Assembly (NCBI GenBank): GCA_024743355.1
Contig: JANSWS010000031.1
Location: 1 to 34,419 of the forward strand
Length of the DNA stretch: 34,419 bases
Direction: 5' to 3'
DNA from: a bacterium
GTDB taxonomy: Bacteria; Planctomycetota; Planctomycetia; Pirellulales; Pirellulaceae
Positions 8,334-17,925 of the stretch are shown here, piece by piece. The notes beneath the pieces were generated by a model that was given only the letters and a program-made list of their open reading frames with translations, was not told the origin of the DNA and ran no database searches. Every line of letters begins with the position of its first letter. Within the stretch, counting starts at the first letter, position 1. The translations under genes and the position numbers were made by a program.

Positions 8334-10637
8334 TCACGGCAGCTGCCAGGATTTCCGCAGAGCCCATTCTATGCTGAGTAACACACAAAACAGTATCAAA
8401 TAAAGCCAAGAGTCCCAAGCCGCATCCCCCAGACGTCTCTTTTCAACGATCGTCACTTTGGAGGCTTCCTGGCGTTGTTTCAAGGCCGCTAGCGCGACTT
8501 CGATCTCGTCTGGCAGAATTTGCATGCCGCCGGCTGCCTGATTAGCGGAGACGATGTTTTTCATCATCTGCCAGTCGGCATCCGGTCGCGCGAGTTCACG
8601 TGATTCATCTCGAACAATGAAAGCAAAATCGGTTTCATAGGCCGATCCGTCGTCGGCGGAAGCCTGTAGCGTAGCGCGATAGAGTCCCGGTTGGCTGAGG
8701 CCCGTGATTTTGGCGGTCTGAGAATTGTCGCCCGTGGGGCTAGCCGGTAGTCGCTGTAAACGCTGCCCATCCCGCGAGAGTTCAATATTGACATTGGTTG
8801 GCATCGGCTTGTTGTCGCTACCGCCGAACCATTGGATTTGCAGCTCAGGCGTATCGTCGATCAACAGCCGACGGCTCTCGAGCTCCATACGGAATCCTTC
8901 GCTCAGGGTATCGCGTCGAATCATCCACAGCAGTGCTTGTCGCCAGAATTGTCGGCTCACCTTACTTTGTCCTGCCAGCCACCACCGCCACGTGGAATTG
9001 GCGGCAAAGGCGAGTACGCGTCCATTTCCAAATTGACCGGTCACCAAGGCTGGCTCTCGCTGAGGACTCTCCAACAAAACTTGAATCCCCGGTCCGACCT
9101 TGGTGGGTCCCAGGCGATTCATACCCAGCATTGGCGGCAGTTGTTGCCACAGTCGCGTGTTGTCGGGTTCCGGCAGCAAATTGGTAATCGGATGGGGTCG
9201 CGTGGGCAGCAGCGGTATTTTGCCCTGCAGATGAAAGCTGGGATCGATGTCGGTGCCAAACGCTTGTGAACGCTGGGTCAGCCGCGTAGGAAACAGCGGT
9301 TCCAGGATTCGTGAGCGTCCGTAGCCGCCGGCATCGAAGCTATGGTAGCCACCCATGAACAGGATTCCCGCCCCGGCTTGGACACGATCGGCGATGGCTC
9401 GCTGGGTCTCGCTGCTGAATGCTGAGGCATCGAGATCGCCGATGATGATTGCGTCGTAGTCGCGGAACTGGATTTCTTCGGTCAAATTGCGTGGCCCGCG
9501 TTGTACTTCGCGTTCTGGCAGCCAGCGATATTGGACATCAAAATCCAGCGACTCATTCAGTGCCCGCTTCAGGAATAATTGTTCCTGTCTCGGCTGACCC
9601 TCGAGATAGAGGATCTTAGCTCCGCCTTCGCGTACGGAGATGAAGCTCAAAGCCGTATTGTTGGATTCGATTTGGTCGTTGGCGTCGACCGAGACGGTGG
9701 CCTCTAGCAGATATTCGCCCTCTTCGGGCAGCACGATATTAAAGTCTTGGGGCAGCAGTTCATCCGCTCGCGAGGCCAGCAGTTGCCGCGAGGCGACAAT
9801 GCGATCCGCTTCTCCACTGGCCCGGAGTTTCAATTGAATGGTGATCGGTTGATTCTGCATGCTTTTGGCATGCACCACCAGGCGGACGCCGAGTTCTTTC
9901 TTGACGAAGGCGGAGTATTGTTCGGGAAGACCTTCGATGGCCACATCACTGAGCTGGCTCTTGTCACTGGGAGCGCCGATGCCCACCATAAAAACGGGTT
10001 GATCCAATTGGGCCATCTGCCGGGCGACCATGCTCGGATCGGCGCCGGGAGGAATCGCGGTCTGTGTCGCGTCGCCCATAATAATCACGCCACGCAGTGG
10101 CGGGTCGACTTGCAAACGAGCGACTTGCGAGAGCGCGCGACCAAGGTCCGTGGATCTGCCGGCTGGTTCATTGGCAAAAGTCTGCTCCAGTTCTGGCAGA
10201 TCTTCGGCGACCGCGGCTTGCGGTTCTTGATCATAGAAATAAGGCACGATCTTCGTCTGTCCGAGGCTCAAGTTGGTGAAGGCCACGAGTTCCTCCCACA
10301 CTTGCTGCTGAACCTGCCAACGATTCAGGCCGTTGGTATCACTGGGCAAGGTCATGCTTTGTGAGCGGTCCATGAGAACGGCGACCGCAGCCTCGCTTTC
10401 ACGCGTTTGCTCCGATATAAAGCCGGGCCTAAGCCAGCCCAACAGCAGAATCAGCATGGCTCCCAGTCGCAAGGCTGCCAGCGTCGTTCGCTGGGACTTG
10501 GACAAGCCGGCGCTGGAAAGCGTCAGCCACAGGCTGGCGATCATGATCAAGGCCACCGGAACAAGCGCCCACCATCCGAAGACAGGTTCGAGGCTGATGC
10601 GTTCCAGTAAAGACAAGGTGACGGCCTTTGAGGGCAA
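8334..10637 (-). CDS. Membrane VWA / GATase-like protein, last gene of the MoxR operon
   Basis: A 767-residue integral membrane protein. Two N-terminal membrane segments (about 20-42 and 53-72) precede a von Willebrand A-like domain with an intact metal-site start, D90-x-S92-x-S94 in VLMDRSQSM, and a second strand GVIIMGDATQT. A beta-rich middle region resembles Ig-like or CARDB domains. It is followed by a class I glutamine-amidotransferase-like fold (GILFMGGYHSFDAGGYGRS), which lacks an obvious Cys-His-Glu triad. A further beta domain and a single C-terminal membrane segment (AWDSWLYLILFCVLLSIEW) end the protein. It begins nine bases after the stop of the BatA-like gene. By analogy with Bat proteins it should assemble in the inner membrane with large periplasmic domains; its partner is unknown. 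Confidence 0.85.
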   Translation of the reverse strand: MPSKAVTLSLLERISLEPVFGWWALVPVALIMIASLWLTLSSAGLSKSQRTTLAALRLGAMLILLLGWLRPGFISEQTRESEAAVAVLMDRSQSMTLPSDTNGLNRWQVQQQVWEELVAFTNLSLGQTKIVPYFYDQEPQAAVAEDLPELEQTFANEPAGRSTDLGRALSQVARLQVDPPLRGVIIMGDATQTAIPPGADPSMVARQMAQLDQPVFMVGIGAPSDKSQLSDVAIEGLPEQYSAFVKKELGVRLVVHAKSMQNQPITIQLKLRASGEADRIVASRQLLASRADELLPQDFNIVLPEEGEYLLEATVSVDANDQIESNNTALSFISVREGGAKILYLEGQPRQEQLFLKRALNESLDFDVQYRWLPEREVQRGPRNLTEEIQFRDYDAIIIGDLDASAFSSETQRAIADRVQAGAGILFMGGYHSFDAGGYGRSRILEPLFPTRLTQRSQAFGTDIDPSFHLQGKIPLLPTRPHPITNLLPEPDNTRLWQQLPPMLGMNRLGPTKVGPGIQVLLESPQREPALVTGQFGNGRVLAFAANSTWRWWLAGQSKVSRQFWRQALLWMIRRDTLSEGFRMELESRRLLIDDTPELQIQWFGGSDNKPMPTNVNIELSRDGQRLQRLPASPTGDNSQTAKITGLSQPGLYRATLQASADDGSAYETDFAFIVRDESRELARPDADWQMMKNIVSANQAAGGMQILPDEIEVALAALKQRQEASKVTIVEKRRLGDAAWDSWLYLILFCVLLSIEWALRKSWQLP

Positions 10638-10646
10638 GAGAAGCGG

Positions 10647-13010
10647 CTAGCGAAATTTGATCTTGTAGAAGCGGTTGGACATGGCTTGTTCGGCCAAGAA
10701 GAGTCCGGCTACCAGTAACATCAACAAAGGGTACAGTTCCCGACCAAAGCGAGCCTGGCCAACGCTGCTTTCGACCTGGTCGCGACTGCGGGCTAATCGA
10801 TAATTATCGGGTCCCAGTTGCTCATCGAGCAAGCTCTGCTCGACCCGCTCGAGCTGTGTGTCCGCGGCCGGGCTGTTGATACTGAACCCTCGGGATACCG
10901 GCTCTCCGGTGAGTCCCCGCAGGCGATAGATGCCGGCCTGCGCGAACTGCCCTACGGTCAGCTGCTCGTCCGCGGCCGAGACGGTTCGGGTCTGCCCATC
11001 CGGCAGATACAGCGCATAACGCGTCGGCCATTCACGACTGGGATTGCGGAGCACGACGGGCGCGTTGACTTGAAAGTTCATGCTTTGACTGGAGACACCA
11101 TACAGCGCATCCAGCGCGCCGCGCAGCAGGGCGAAGGCTGGCAGGGGATCATCGGCGATCCACAAGTCGTTCCACAGAATCTCACCGCGGACTTCCACAT
11201 GCGGGATAGGGGTGGTAAAGGTGATGATCTGCCCCTGACCTCGATTCTCCGCGATAATGGCCGCCGATTGATCATCGCTCATGGCCATCAGCACTTGGGC
11301 TTCAGGCGATAAAGTCGGTAGCTGCCAATTGAGATAGACGGAAAAGGGATTCCACAGCTGTTGATCGATTAGATTGCCGATGTCGCGAAAGATTGGATGG
11401 GACATGGCCAGCGGCGCCATAAAGGCGCGACGATCACGCGGATCCCGAGTTTTCACCGGACCGAGTTGGCCGGGCAGCAGGCTTAGTAGCGAATTTCCTT
11501 GGATCGCATCCAGGCTGCCCATGGCCGGCCCCAGCACCAACAGTAGACCTCCCCCCTGCTCCACCAGCTTGCGAACTTTGTCCGCAGCTTGACCGGAAAT
11601 CGCAGGCGGGTCGTGCATCCAAACCAGATAGAAGCGACTCAAATCCGCCTCGCTTAATTGCGAGTAGCGGATGCGTTCGATCAGCCCCGTTTGCGCCTGC
11701 TGGAAGGGATCGGCCAAGGCTTGAAGTCGCGGTCCGAGTTCGCTGTCGTCGGTGACAATCAGCGTGGGTTGCTGCTCCCGAGCGACCACGGACACAAAGC
11801 GTTGATTGTCGATCTCCAGCGGATCTTTCTTATCCAGCCGAATGGAAAAATGATGGGTACCCACAGGCAGCTCGCGCGACGTCAGCTGAACGGTAGCCGA
11901 TTCCTGGCCGCTCAGATCCACCACCTTACGATCCACCACTTGTGTTGGTGCTATCTCCATCACGCCGTTGCGGATGATCGGCAGTGTGGGATCCAAGGAC
12001 TCCTGCAGTAATTCAATCGTGGCCGATGCATTCGATGCCGCGCTCGCGGGTCGAGATACGGCGACTTGAAGCGTGACATTCTGACCAGCGAGTAAAGTCT
12101 CTGAGTCAGCCTGCGGATCACCGAGAGACCAATTGGATTGCTCTTCCGATCCGACATCGATGATTTGAACCAATAACTCGCCCTGATGCTGATCAAGAAT
12201 TTCTCGTAGGTCCGGCTGAGCCGACGTCCAGGAGGCGGCACTTAAATCGGTGACAACATAGACCTCTTTGCGCTCGAGTTCGCTGGCTAAAACCAAATCG
12301 ATCGCGGTTCGCATGCGGGAGGGCAAGTCGACGCTGGCGCTAGCTGGTTCGATCAGCTTGATCTGAGCTTCAGCCGATGGCGGATCCAATGCCAGACTGC
12401 CAACCGGCGCGCCGCCCAGAATTCCCACTTTGCTCTCGATCGGCAATTGATTGAGGACCCACAGAGCCAGGTCCTTTGCCCGCTCAAGTCGAAGCTCGTT
12501 CTGAAAGCGATAGGACATCGTTGGACCGTTGTCGACGATTAAGGCTGCGGCAACGGGCGCGGACTGGTCGGCGCTGGGCACCGGAGGGCCGGAGGTCAGG
12601 CTTTGGTATCCCCAGGCGGCCGAAGCCAACCACAGAGCCGCAGCGACGATGCCGCTGACAAGCCACACGCTCTTGGGGCGGCGACCAGCGAAAGCGACGG
12701 CAGTGATCAGAGTCGCCAGGGCGGCTAGCAGCGCCAGTCCAGTGACCCCCAGGATGCTATCCAGCTGCACACTGTGAACTCGAGGGCGGGCAAGTGCCAA
12801 CGCGAGACCTGCCAGCAGCAGGATCCGCAGCAGCAACAGCAAGAAGTGTCGCAGCTGCCAGCTCGTGCTCTGTTCCTGACGAGTCTTGCGAACAAAACGC
12901 AAGGCGGGAAATTCAATCGTCTGCGGCTGTCTTTGCCCAAACAGATGCAGCAAGATCGGAACGCTCACCGCGCCGACGCCTGCTAGCAAAGACAAATGCA
13001 AAAAACTCAT
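10647..13010 (-). CDS. BatA-like membrane protein (aerotolerance regulator N-terminal domain)
   Basis: A 787-residue protein that opens with the BatA N-terminal domain: membrane segment LLAGVGAVSVPILLHLF, then FPALRFVRKTRQEQ, then HFLLLLLRILLLAGLALALARP. Two more membrane segments follow (about 86-136). The von Willebrand A-like domain begins at D160, but its metal motif is D-x-G-x-T (ALIVDNGPTM) rather than D-x-S-x-S, so metal binding may be lost. Downstream come a CARDB-like beta region, a GATase-like segment (VEQGGGLLLVLGPAMGS) and a C-terminal membrane segment (LYPLLMLLVAGLFLAEQ). It lies 25 bases after the DUF58 gene and 9 bases before the next VWA protein, so it belongs to the same operon. 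Homologous operons are linked to envelope stress and MoxR-dependent protein assembly; its precise role is not known. Confidence 0.88.
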   Translation of the reverse strand: MSFLHLSLLAGVGAVSVPILLHLFGQRQPQTIEFPALRFVRKTRQEQSTSWQLRHFLLLLLRILLLAGLALALARPRVHSVQLDSILGVTGLALLAALATLITAVAFAGRRPKSVWLVSGIVAAALWLASAAWGYQSLTSGPPVPSADQSAPVAAALIVDNGPTMSYRFQNELRLERAKDLALWVLNQLPIESKVGILGGAPVGSLALDPPSAEAQIKLIEPASASVDLPSRMRTAIDLVLASELERKEVYVVTDLSAASWTSAQPDLREILDQHQGELLVQIIDVGSEEQSNWSLGDPQADSETLLAGQNVTLQVAVSRPASAASNASATIELLQESLDPTLPIIRNGVMEIAPTQVVDRKVVDLSGQESATVQLTSRELPVGTHHFSIRLDKKDPLEIDNQRFVSVVAREQQPTLIVTDDSELGPRLQALADPFQQAQTGLIERIRYSQLSEADLSRFYLVWMHDPPAISGQAADKVRKLVEQGGGLLLVLGPAMGSLDAIQGNSLLSLLPGQLGPVKTRDPRDRRAFMAPLAMSHPIFRDIGNLIDQQLWNPFSVYLNWQLPTLSPEAQVLMAMSDDQSAAIIAENRGQGQIITFTTPIPHVEVRGEILWNDLWIADDPLPAFALLRGALDALYGVSSQSMNFQVNAPVVLRNPSREWPTRYALYLPDGQTRTVSAADEQLTVGQFAQAGIYRLRGLTGEPVSRGFSINSPAADTQLERVEQSLLDEQLGPDNYRLARSRDQVESSVGQARFGRELYPLLMLLVAGLFLAEQAMSNRFYKIKFR

Positions 13011-13035
13011 AGACTTTCAGGCCCGCAGAGGAGCA

Positions 13036-13932
13036 TTAAAAACGATTGCGACGATTCAGTAGGTATTCCATCAGAGCCTTGTCATAGGGCATGCTGGTAT
13101 CCAGGGGTACATAGTCGATGCGACTCTCGTTAAATTCGCGATCCAGCCGATCTCGAAATTCCTGGATGGTCTTGCGATAGGCTTCCGCAGCGTCCGCGGC
13201 TCGAACCGGTTCGCTGGCTCCCGATTCCGGATCGTGCAACTGCAACGAGCCTTGAAACGGAAAGGTGACTTCGGCCTCGTCCAGAACGTGGAAGACAATG
13301 ATGTCATGCCCCGAGTGCCTCAAGTTCCGCAGCGAGCGGAGCATCGGTTCTTCATCAGTCAGTAAATCACTGAAGAGCATTACCAGGCTTCGTGTCTTGA
13401 GCATGGCCGATAGCTGTACTAACGAGCCTGCCAAATCGGTTTGCCCCTGCGCCTTGAGCTTGGTCAGATGGCTGAGAATTGTCGGCAGCTGACTACGGCG
13501 ACTTCGAGGCGGCACGTTAGCACCCAACTTGGTATCGAAAGTTACCAGGCCGACTGGATCTTGTTGACTGATCATCAGATACGCCAGCGCGGCCGCCAGG
13601 CAGATGCAGTAATCCAGCTTGGTGAGTTGTTGCCGGTAGGTGTAATCCATCGATTGGCTGAGATCGATTGCCAGGTATCCGGTCAGATTAGTTTCTGATT
13701 CAAACTTCTTAACGTAGTATTTTCCGGTCTTTGCATAGGCCACCCAATCGATGTCCTTCGGGTCGTCGCCGGGTGAATAGCGGCGGTGTTCACTAAACTC
13801 GACACTGAAGCCGTGGAAGGGACTGGCGTGAAGGCCGTGGAGAAAACCGCGAACAATCATTTTGGCCCTCAGATCCAGGCGCTTGATCTGGGCCGCTAGT
13901 TCGGGTTTCAAATACTGTTCAACAGCAACCAT
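13036..13932 (-). CDS. DUF58 domain protein
   Basis: A 298-residue soluble protein of full family length. The DUF58 signature is clear: EFSEHRRYSPGDDPKDIDW (residues 45-63), then VKKFESETN. A VWA-like core follows with an intact D90-x-S92-x-S94 metal motif (AIDLSQSMD). DUF58 proteins are encoded next to MoxR ATPases across bacteria and are thought to act as the adaptor between the ATPase and the Bat membrane proteins. Here the gene follows the MoxR gene after 166 bases and precedes the BatA-like gene by 25. The start ATG at 13932 has no obvious ribosome binding site, which is common in planctomycetes. Confidence 0.93.
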   Translation of the reverse strand: MVAVEQYLKPELAAQIKRLDLRAKMIVRGFLHGLHASPFHGFSVEFSEHRRYSPGDDPKDIDWVAYAKTGKYYVKKFESETNLTGYLAIDLSQSMDYTYRQQLTKLDYCICLAAALAYLMISQQDPVGLVTFDTKLGANVPPRSRRSQLPTILSHLTKLKAQGQTDLAGSLVQLSAMLKTRSLVMLFSDLLTDEEPMLRSLRNLRHSGHDIIVFHVLDEAEVTFPFQGSLQLHDPESGASEPVRAADAAEAYRKTIQEFRDRLDREFNESRIDYVPLDTSMPYDKALMEYLLNRRNRF

Positions 13933-14098
13933 GTCGCGTCGAGATTTCAGGAGTTTCGAATGCGTGTGAAAGCAGAATTTCGGTTGGCGGTTGTCGGTCC
14001 GACCGGCTGACTACCCGCCGCGGTCGTCCGCTGCCAAATCCGGGCGGGGAAGCTGGTTGGAGGCGGTGTGCTGCTGGCTAGCGCGACAGCCATGATGG

Positions 14099-15163
14099 TT
14101 ACTCCGATGCGATCGGCGGAGCCGCACCCCCCTCGCCGCTGAACTTCGGCACGCTGGGTTCAGGAATTTCCTGAACCAGCTTCTGGACGAGTTTCTCGGT
14201 GGTCAGCCCTTCTGCCTGAGCTTGGAAGTTGGTGCTGACACGGTGTCGCAAGACGGGTACAGCGATGGCACGGATGTCATCAATGGCGACGCTGAAGCGA
14301 CCATCCATAGCCGCGATGGCTTTGCCGCCGTTGATCAAGAACTGGCCGGCGCGAGGCCCGGCGCCCCAATCCACCAATTCACGGATGAATTTAGGTGCTC
14401 GCTCATCGGCGGGTCGTGTAGCGCGTACCAGATGAGCCACATATTTGACGATGTAGGGACTGACGGCCACGCTCTGGACTAATTTCTGGATGTTGATAAT
14501 GGCTCGGGCAGAGAGCACCTTGTTGACTTCGGGCTTCTCGTTGCGTGTGGTGGCCAGCAGGATTCTCTCTTCTTCTTCTTCCGTCGGATAATTGACGATG
14601 ATATTGAACATGAACCGATCGAGCTGGGCTTCCGGCAGAGGGTAAGTTCCTTCTTGCTCGATGGGGTTTTGCGTAGCGATGGTGAAGAAAGGGTCGGGCA
14701 AGGCATAGGTTGCACGGCCCACGGATACCTCGCGTTCCTGCATCGCCTGCAACAACGCCGCTTGTGTCTTGGGCGGTGTTCGGTTGATTTCGTCTGCCAG
14801 CAGAATGTTGGTAAAGATGGGACCCTCGACAAAGCGGAATTGCCGCTTGCCGGATTCGTCTTCATCCAGAACGTTCGTGCCAGTGATGTCCGAGGGCATC
14901 AAATCCGGGGTAAATTGAATTCGATTGAAATCCACGTCCACAATGCGGGCCAATGAGCTGACCATCAGGGTTTTGGCCAGACCAGGCACACCTTCCAGCA
15001 GACAGTGCCCACGGGTGAAGATGGCAGCTAGCATTTGCTCGATGACTTCATCCTGGCCGACTACGACTTTGGCCAGTTCGCGGCGCATGGTGTCGCGATG
15101 CTCGCGGAATTCGCGGAGCAGATCTCCAACATTCTTGGGTTTACTTGCCGGCTTATTCGACAC
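14099..15163 (-). CDS. MoxR-family AAA+ ATPase
   Basis: A 354-residue MoxR ATPase of ordinary length. Walker A is at residues 58-65 (GVPGLAKT) and Walker B at 121-125 (LLADE), followed by the MoxR-typical [20 protein letters not shown]. Sensor 1 is in [21 protein letters not shown], followed by the arginine-containing LDRFMF. The C-terminal lid ends with a short tail rich in Gly, Ala and Pro. MoxR proteins are chaperone-like ATPases that work with VWA-domain proteins. The three downstream genes on the same strand (DUF58, BatA-like, VWA/GATase-like) make this a complete MoxR module, and this is its first gene. Upstream, a 366-base region separates it from the divergent DUF4159 gene, so shared regulation is possible. 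Confidence 0.95.
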   Translation of the reverse strand: MSNKPASKPKNVGDLLREFREHRDTMRRELAKVVVGQDEVIEQMLAAIFTRGHCLLEGVPGLAKTLMVSSLARIVDVDFNRIQFTPDLMPSDITGTNVLDEDESGKRQFRFVEGPIFTNILLADEINRTPPKTQAALLQAMQEREVSVGRATYALPDPFFTIATQNPIEQEGTYPLPEAQLDRFMFNIIVNYPTEEEEERILLATTRNEKPEVNKVLSARAIINIQKLVQSVAVSPYIVKYVAHLVRATRPADERAPKFIRELVDWGAGPRAGQFLINGGKAIAAMDGRFSVAIDDIRAIAVPVLRHRVSTNFQAQAEGLTTEKLVQKLVQEIPEPSVPKFSGEGGAAPPIASE

Positions 15164-15529
15164 GTTGATTCCCTACCTTGGACGGACAAACGGGTAATTT
15201 TTTCGGCAGCCAGCCAACGCCACGCACGGGCTGATCTGGCAAACGCGGCTGCACGGGAAGGATGAAAAGTCAGGATCGATGATGGTCAAACAATAACCAG
15301 CTACGCTCCGGGCACGGACGCGTCCCATTTGCGGTTGTGTACCGAGTGCCCACTTCAGGCAACGATGCCCGAATGGAAACGAGATTCCGTATTCCGCGAA
15401 AAGACTATACTGGATGCGACAGCAGAGAAATGCAATCGCACTCATTCAAGTATCCGGCCCAGGGGTGAATTCATCTTGATCGAATATGGGAAAAGCTGGC
15501 CAAACAGCGACCTAGCACGAAGGATGCGG
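15164..15529. promoter_or_regulatory. Divergent promoter region between the moxR operon and the DUF4159 gene
   Basis: A 366-base gap lies between the start codons of two divergent genes, so it must contain the promoters of both. The frame of the DUF4159 gene stays open back to 15329, but that upstream part lacks a signal peptide or domain. I could not pick out convincing -35/-10 pairs or an operator. A ribosome binding site GAAGGA is present at 15519-15524. Confidence 0.5.
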
Positions 15530-17887
15530 ATGACGAGAACGGTCAAACGCATGGTCTTCGGCATGGCTGTCTTCTGGATTCTAGCAGTATTCTACGCCCA
15601 GACACTATGGGCCGCGCCGCAGGCCGATAGGGGTGGTTCCGTCGATTCCCAGGCTGTCAGCGTGGCAATCCGCGAAGCGCGAGAATTTCTGCTTCGCAAT
15701 CAGCTCAACGATGGCGGCTGGCCCGAGTATCGCAATTACCCCTTGGGGGTTACAGCCCTGGTAACCCTGGCGTTGATCAACAGCGGTCTGCCGCCCGAAC
15801 ACCCGGATGTCGCCAGGGCCTTGCAGCATTTGGATTCTCAAGAGCTGGTGCAAACGTACTCGGTTTCTCTGCAGACAATGGCCTTTTGTGCCGCGAATCC
15901 GAATCGCTATGCGGTCAAGATCAATCGCAACGCCGAGTGGCTGATTCGGCAGCAACTGGCCAACGGCGGTTGGGATTATGGTGAACGCGGCGTGTCAACC
16001 GACCCTTCGAATAGCCAATTCGCGCTGTTGGCCTTGCATGAGGCCCAGCGCAGCGGTGTTGTTCGTTTTCCGGATCGAACATGGAATATCGTCTTCAGCC
16101 GGTCCAAGAAGTACTGGCAAGATCTGCAATACGACGATGGCAGCTTTCCCTACCGTGGTGATGGTAGTCGCGGCAGTATGACCTGTGCGGGCATTGCCTC
16201 GTTGGTAATCGCTGGCTCGCAAACCGATGGACGCGAGAGTTCCGCCGCTGAGACCATAACTTGCTGTGGCGCGTCCGACGAGGCACAGGACCGCATCGAG
16301 AAGGGACTTGAGTGGCTGGGTCGGAATTTTTCCGTGACGCAGAATCCCAATTTTGCCAATCGCTATCACCTCTACTATATGTACGCGCTGGAACGCGTGG
16401 GAAGGTTGACGGGGCGTCGCTACATCGGTGGTCATGACTGGTATCGAGAAGGCGCTGAGCATCTGCTCAAGTTGCAGGCTGTACCGGGCGGCAAGTTCGA
16501 ATCGCGGGGTTTGGAAGACGGAAATGTTTTTACTGAGACCGCGTTTGCTCTGCTGTTTCTTTCCAAGGGTAAGCGGCAGACTGTCATCAGCCGCCTGAAG
16601 TACGCCAGCAGCGATCCCCAAGATTGGAATCACCACGCAGTCGCCGTGCAGCATTTGACTGCGCACACCGAACAAGCATGGAAACGCGATCTCTCATGGC
16701 AAAATGTGGATATCGAGCAGTCCAGCGTCCAGGACCTGTTGGAAACGCCGGTGCTGTTCATCAGCGGGACGCAGGTCCCGCGTTGGACCGATGCCCAGAA
16801 AAACTTGTTGAAGGAATATGTGGAACAAGGCGGCTTTCTGTTTGTCGAGGGTTGTTCTGGAAATGGTTGCGATGGCGGAGCCTTCGAAAACTACTTTCGC
16901 GACTTTGTGGTCGATGTTTTCGAGCAGCCCTTGGAGAAGCTACCACCCGACCATCCCATCTGGTTTTCCGAGGCCCGGGTGAATCCGGCCGACTTGCCCA
17001 GCAACGCCTGGCTGTATGGGGTACAGACTTGTTGCCGCTTGGGGATCGTCTATGTTCCCTACAGCCTCAGCTGCCGCTGGGAGTTGAATGCCCCCTATGG
17101 CGTCCGTGGCCAGTTTCCGGAGAACGTGCAAGGCGATCTGAATACGGCCACCAAGATCGGTTTGAACGTGCTGGCCTATGCGACAGGAAAAGAACTGAAG
17201 GAGAAGCTCGACACGGTAACGGTGTTAGAGGAGGTGGTGAACCGCGCGCCCACCGAGCGGGGCGTGTTCTTCTTGCCAAAGCTGCGGCATAACGCGGGCT
17301 TTGATGATGCGCCTCGCGCGATTCCCAATCTAGTTCAGTGGGCTTACCAGTCGAATCCCTTCCAGTTGAGCAGCGAGAAGCGGATCATCGACATCACACC
17401 GAGCAGTCTGGAACAATATCCGCTGGTATTTATGCATGGCCGAGGGACTTTGAAGTTGAGCGAGGCTCAGCGCAAGGCACTGGGTGATTATCTGAAGAAC
17501 GGCGGCTTTATTTTCGCGGATGCTATCTGCGCCGATCCTCAGTTTACGGAGAGTTTTCGCCGCGAGATGCAGCTGATCACCGGCAAGGAACTCGGTAATC
17601 TGGATCGCTCGCATCCCATGCTGTCACGCGATTACTACGGCTTCGACATACGCACCGTTCAAGTCATCGATGCCGACGTGAGTGGCGATAACATCGTCAG
17701 CGCGACGCGTCGCATCAGTCCTCGACTTGAGGTCGGCCGCGTGGATGGGCGGGTGGCCATCGTCTTTTCTCCCTTGGACTTAAGCTGTGCCTTAGAGAGC
17801 CGTCATTCACTGCAGTGTCGTGGCTATGTACGCGAAGATGCGGCCCGCATTGGTATCAATGTGATATTGTTTGCCATGCAACAGTAG
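15530..17887 (+). CDS. Exported alpha/alpha-toroid protein with two DUF4159 domains
   Basis: A 785-residue exported or membrane-anchored protein. Residues 1-30 form a signal peptide (RMVFGMAVFWILAVFYAQ). Residues 35-400 carry prenyltransferase/squalene-cyclase-like repeats with recurring QxxxGGW-type motifs: RNQLNDGGWPEY, RQQLANGGWDYGE, LQYDDGSFPY and LKLQAVPGGKFES. Two copies of DUF4159 follow. The first, about 420-570, centres on VEQGGFLFVEGCSG; the second, about 610-785, on LKNGGFIFADAICADPQF. Each copy has a HPIW- or HPML-type turn. The toroid lacks the DCTAE/DxDD acid motifs of true terpene cyclases, so it is more likely a binding scaffold. I chose ATG 15530 because GAAGGA lies five bases upstream and the signal peptide follows directly; ATG 15524 is too close to that site. 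The divergent MoxR operon suggests a functional link. Confidence 0.88.
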   Translation: MTRTVKRMVFGMAVFWILAVFYAQTLWAAPQADRGGSVDSQAVSVAIREAREFLLRNQLNDGGWPEYRNYPLGVTALVTLALINSGLPPEHPDVARALQHLDSQELVQTYSVSLQTMAFCAANPNRYAVKINRNAEWLIRQQLANGGWDYGERGVSTDPSNSQFALLALHEAQRSGVVRFPDRTWNIVFSRSKKYWQDLQYDDGSFPYRGDGSRGSMTCAGIASLVIAGSQTDGRESSAAETITCCGASDEAQDRIEKGLEWLGRNFSVTQNPNFANRYHLYYMYALERVGRLTGRRYIGGHDWYREGAEHLLKLQAVPGGKFESRGLEDGNVFTETAFALLFLSKGKRQTVISRLKYASSDPQDWNHHAVAVQHLTAHTEQAWKRDLSWQNVDIEQSSVQDLLETPVLFISGTQVPRWTDAQKNLLKEYVEQGGFLFVEGCSGNGCDGGAFENYFRDFVVDVFEQPLEKLPPDHPIWFSEARVNPADLPSNAWLYGVQTCCRLGIVYVPYSLSCRWELNAPYGVRGQFPENVQGDLNTATKIGLNVLAYATGKELKEKLDTVTVLEEVVNRAPTERGVFFLPKLRHNAGFDDAPRAIPNLVQWAYQSNPFQLSSEKRIIDITPSSLEQYPLVFMHGRGTLKLSEAQRKALGDYLKNGGFIFADAICADPQFTESFRREMQLITGKELGNLDRSHPMLSRDYYGFDIRTVQVIDADVSGDNIVSATRRISPRLEVGRVDGRVAIVFSPLDLSCALESRHSLQCRGYVREDAARIGINVILFAMQQ

Positions 17888-17925
17888 AACAACTCTTTGC
17901 GCTTTCACTAGTTTGTCATGAGTAA

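Noticed and set aside
15329-15529. Upstream extension of the DUF4159 frame
   Set aside because: Lacks a signal peptide; GAAGGA and the hydrophobic leader support 15530.
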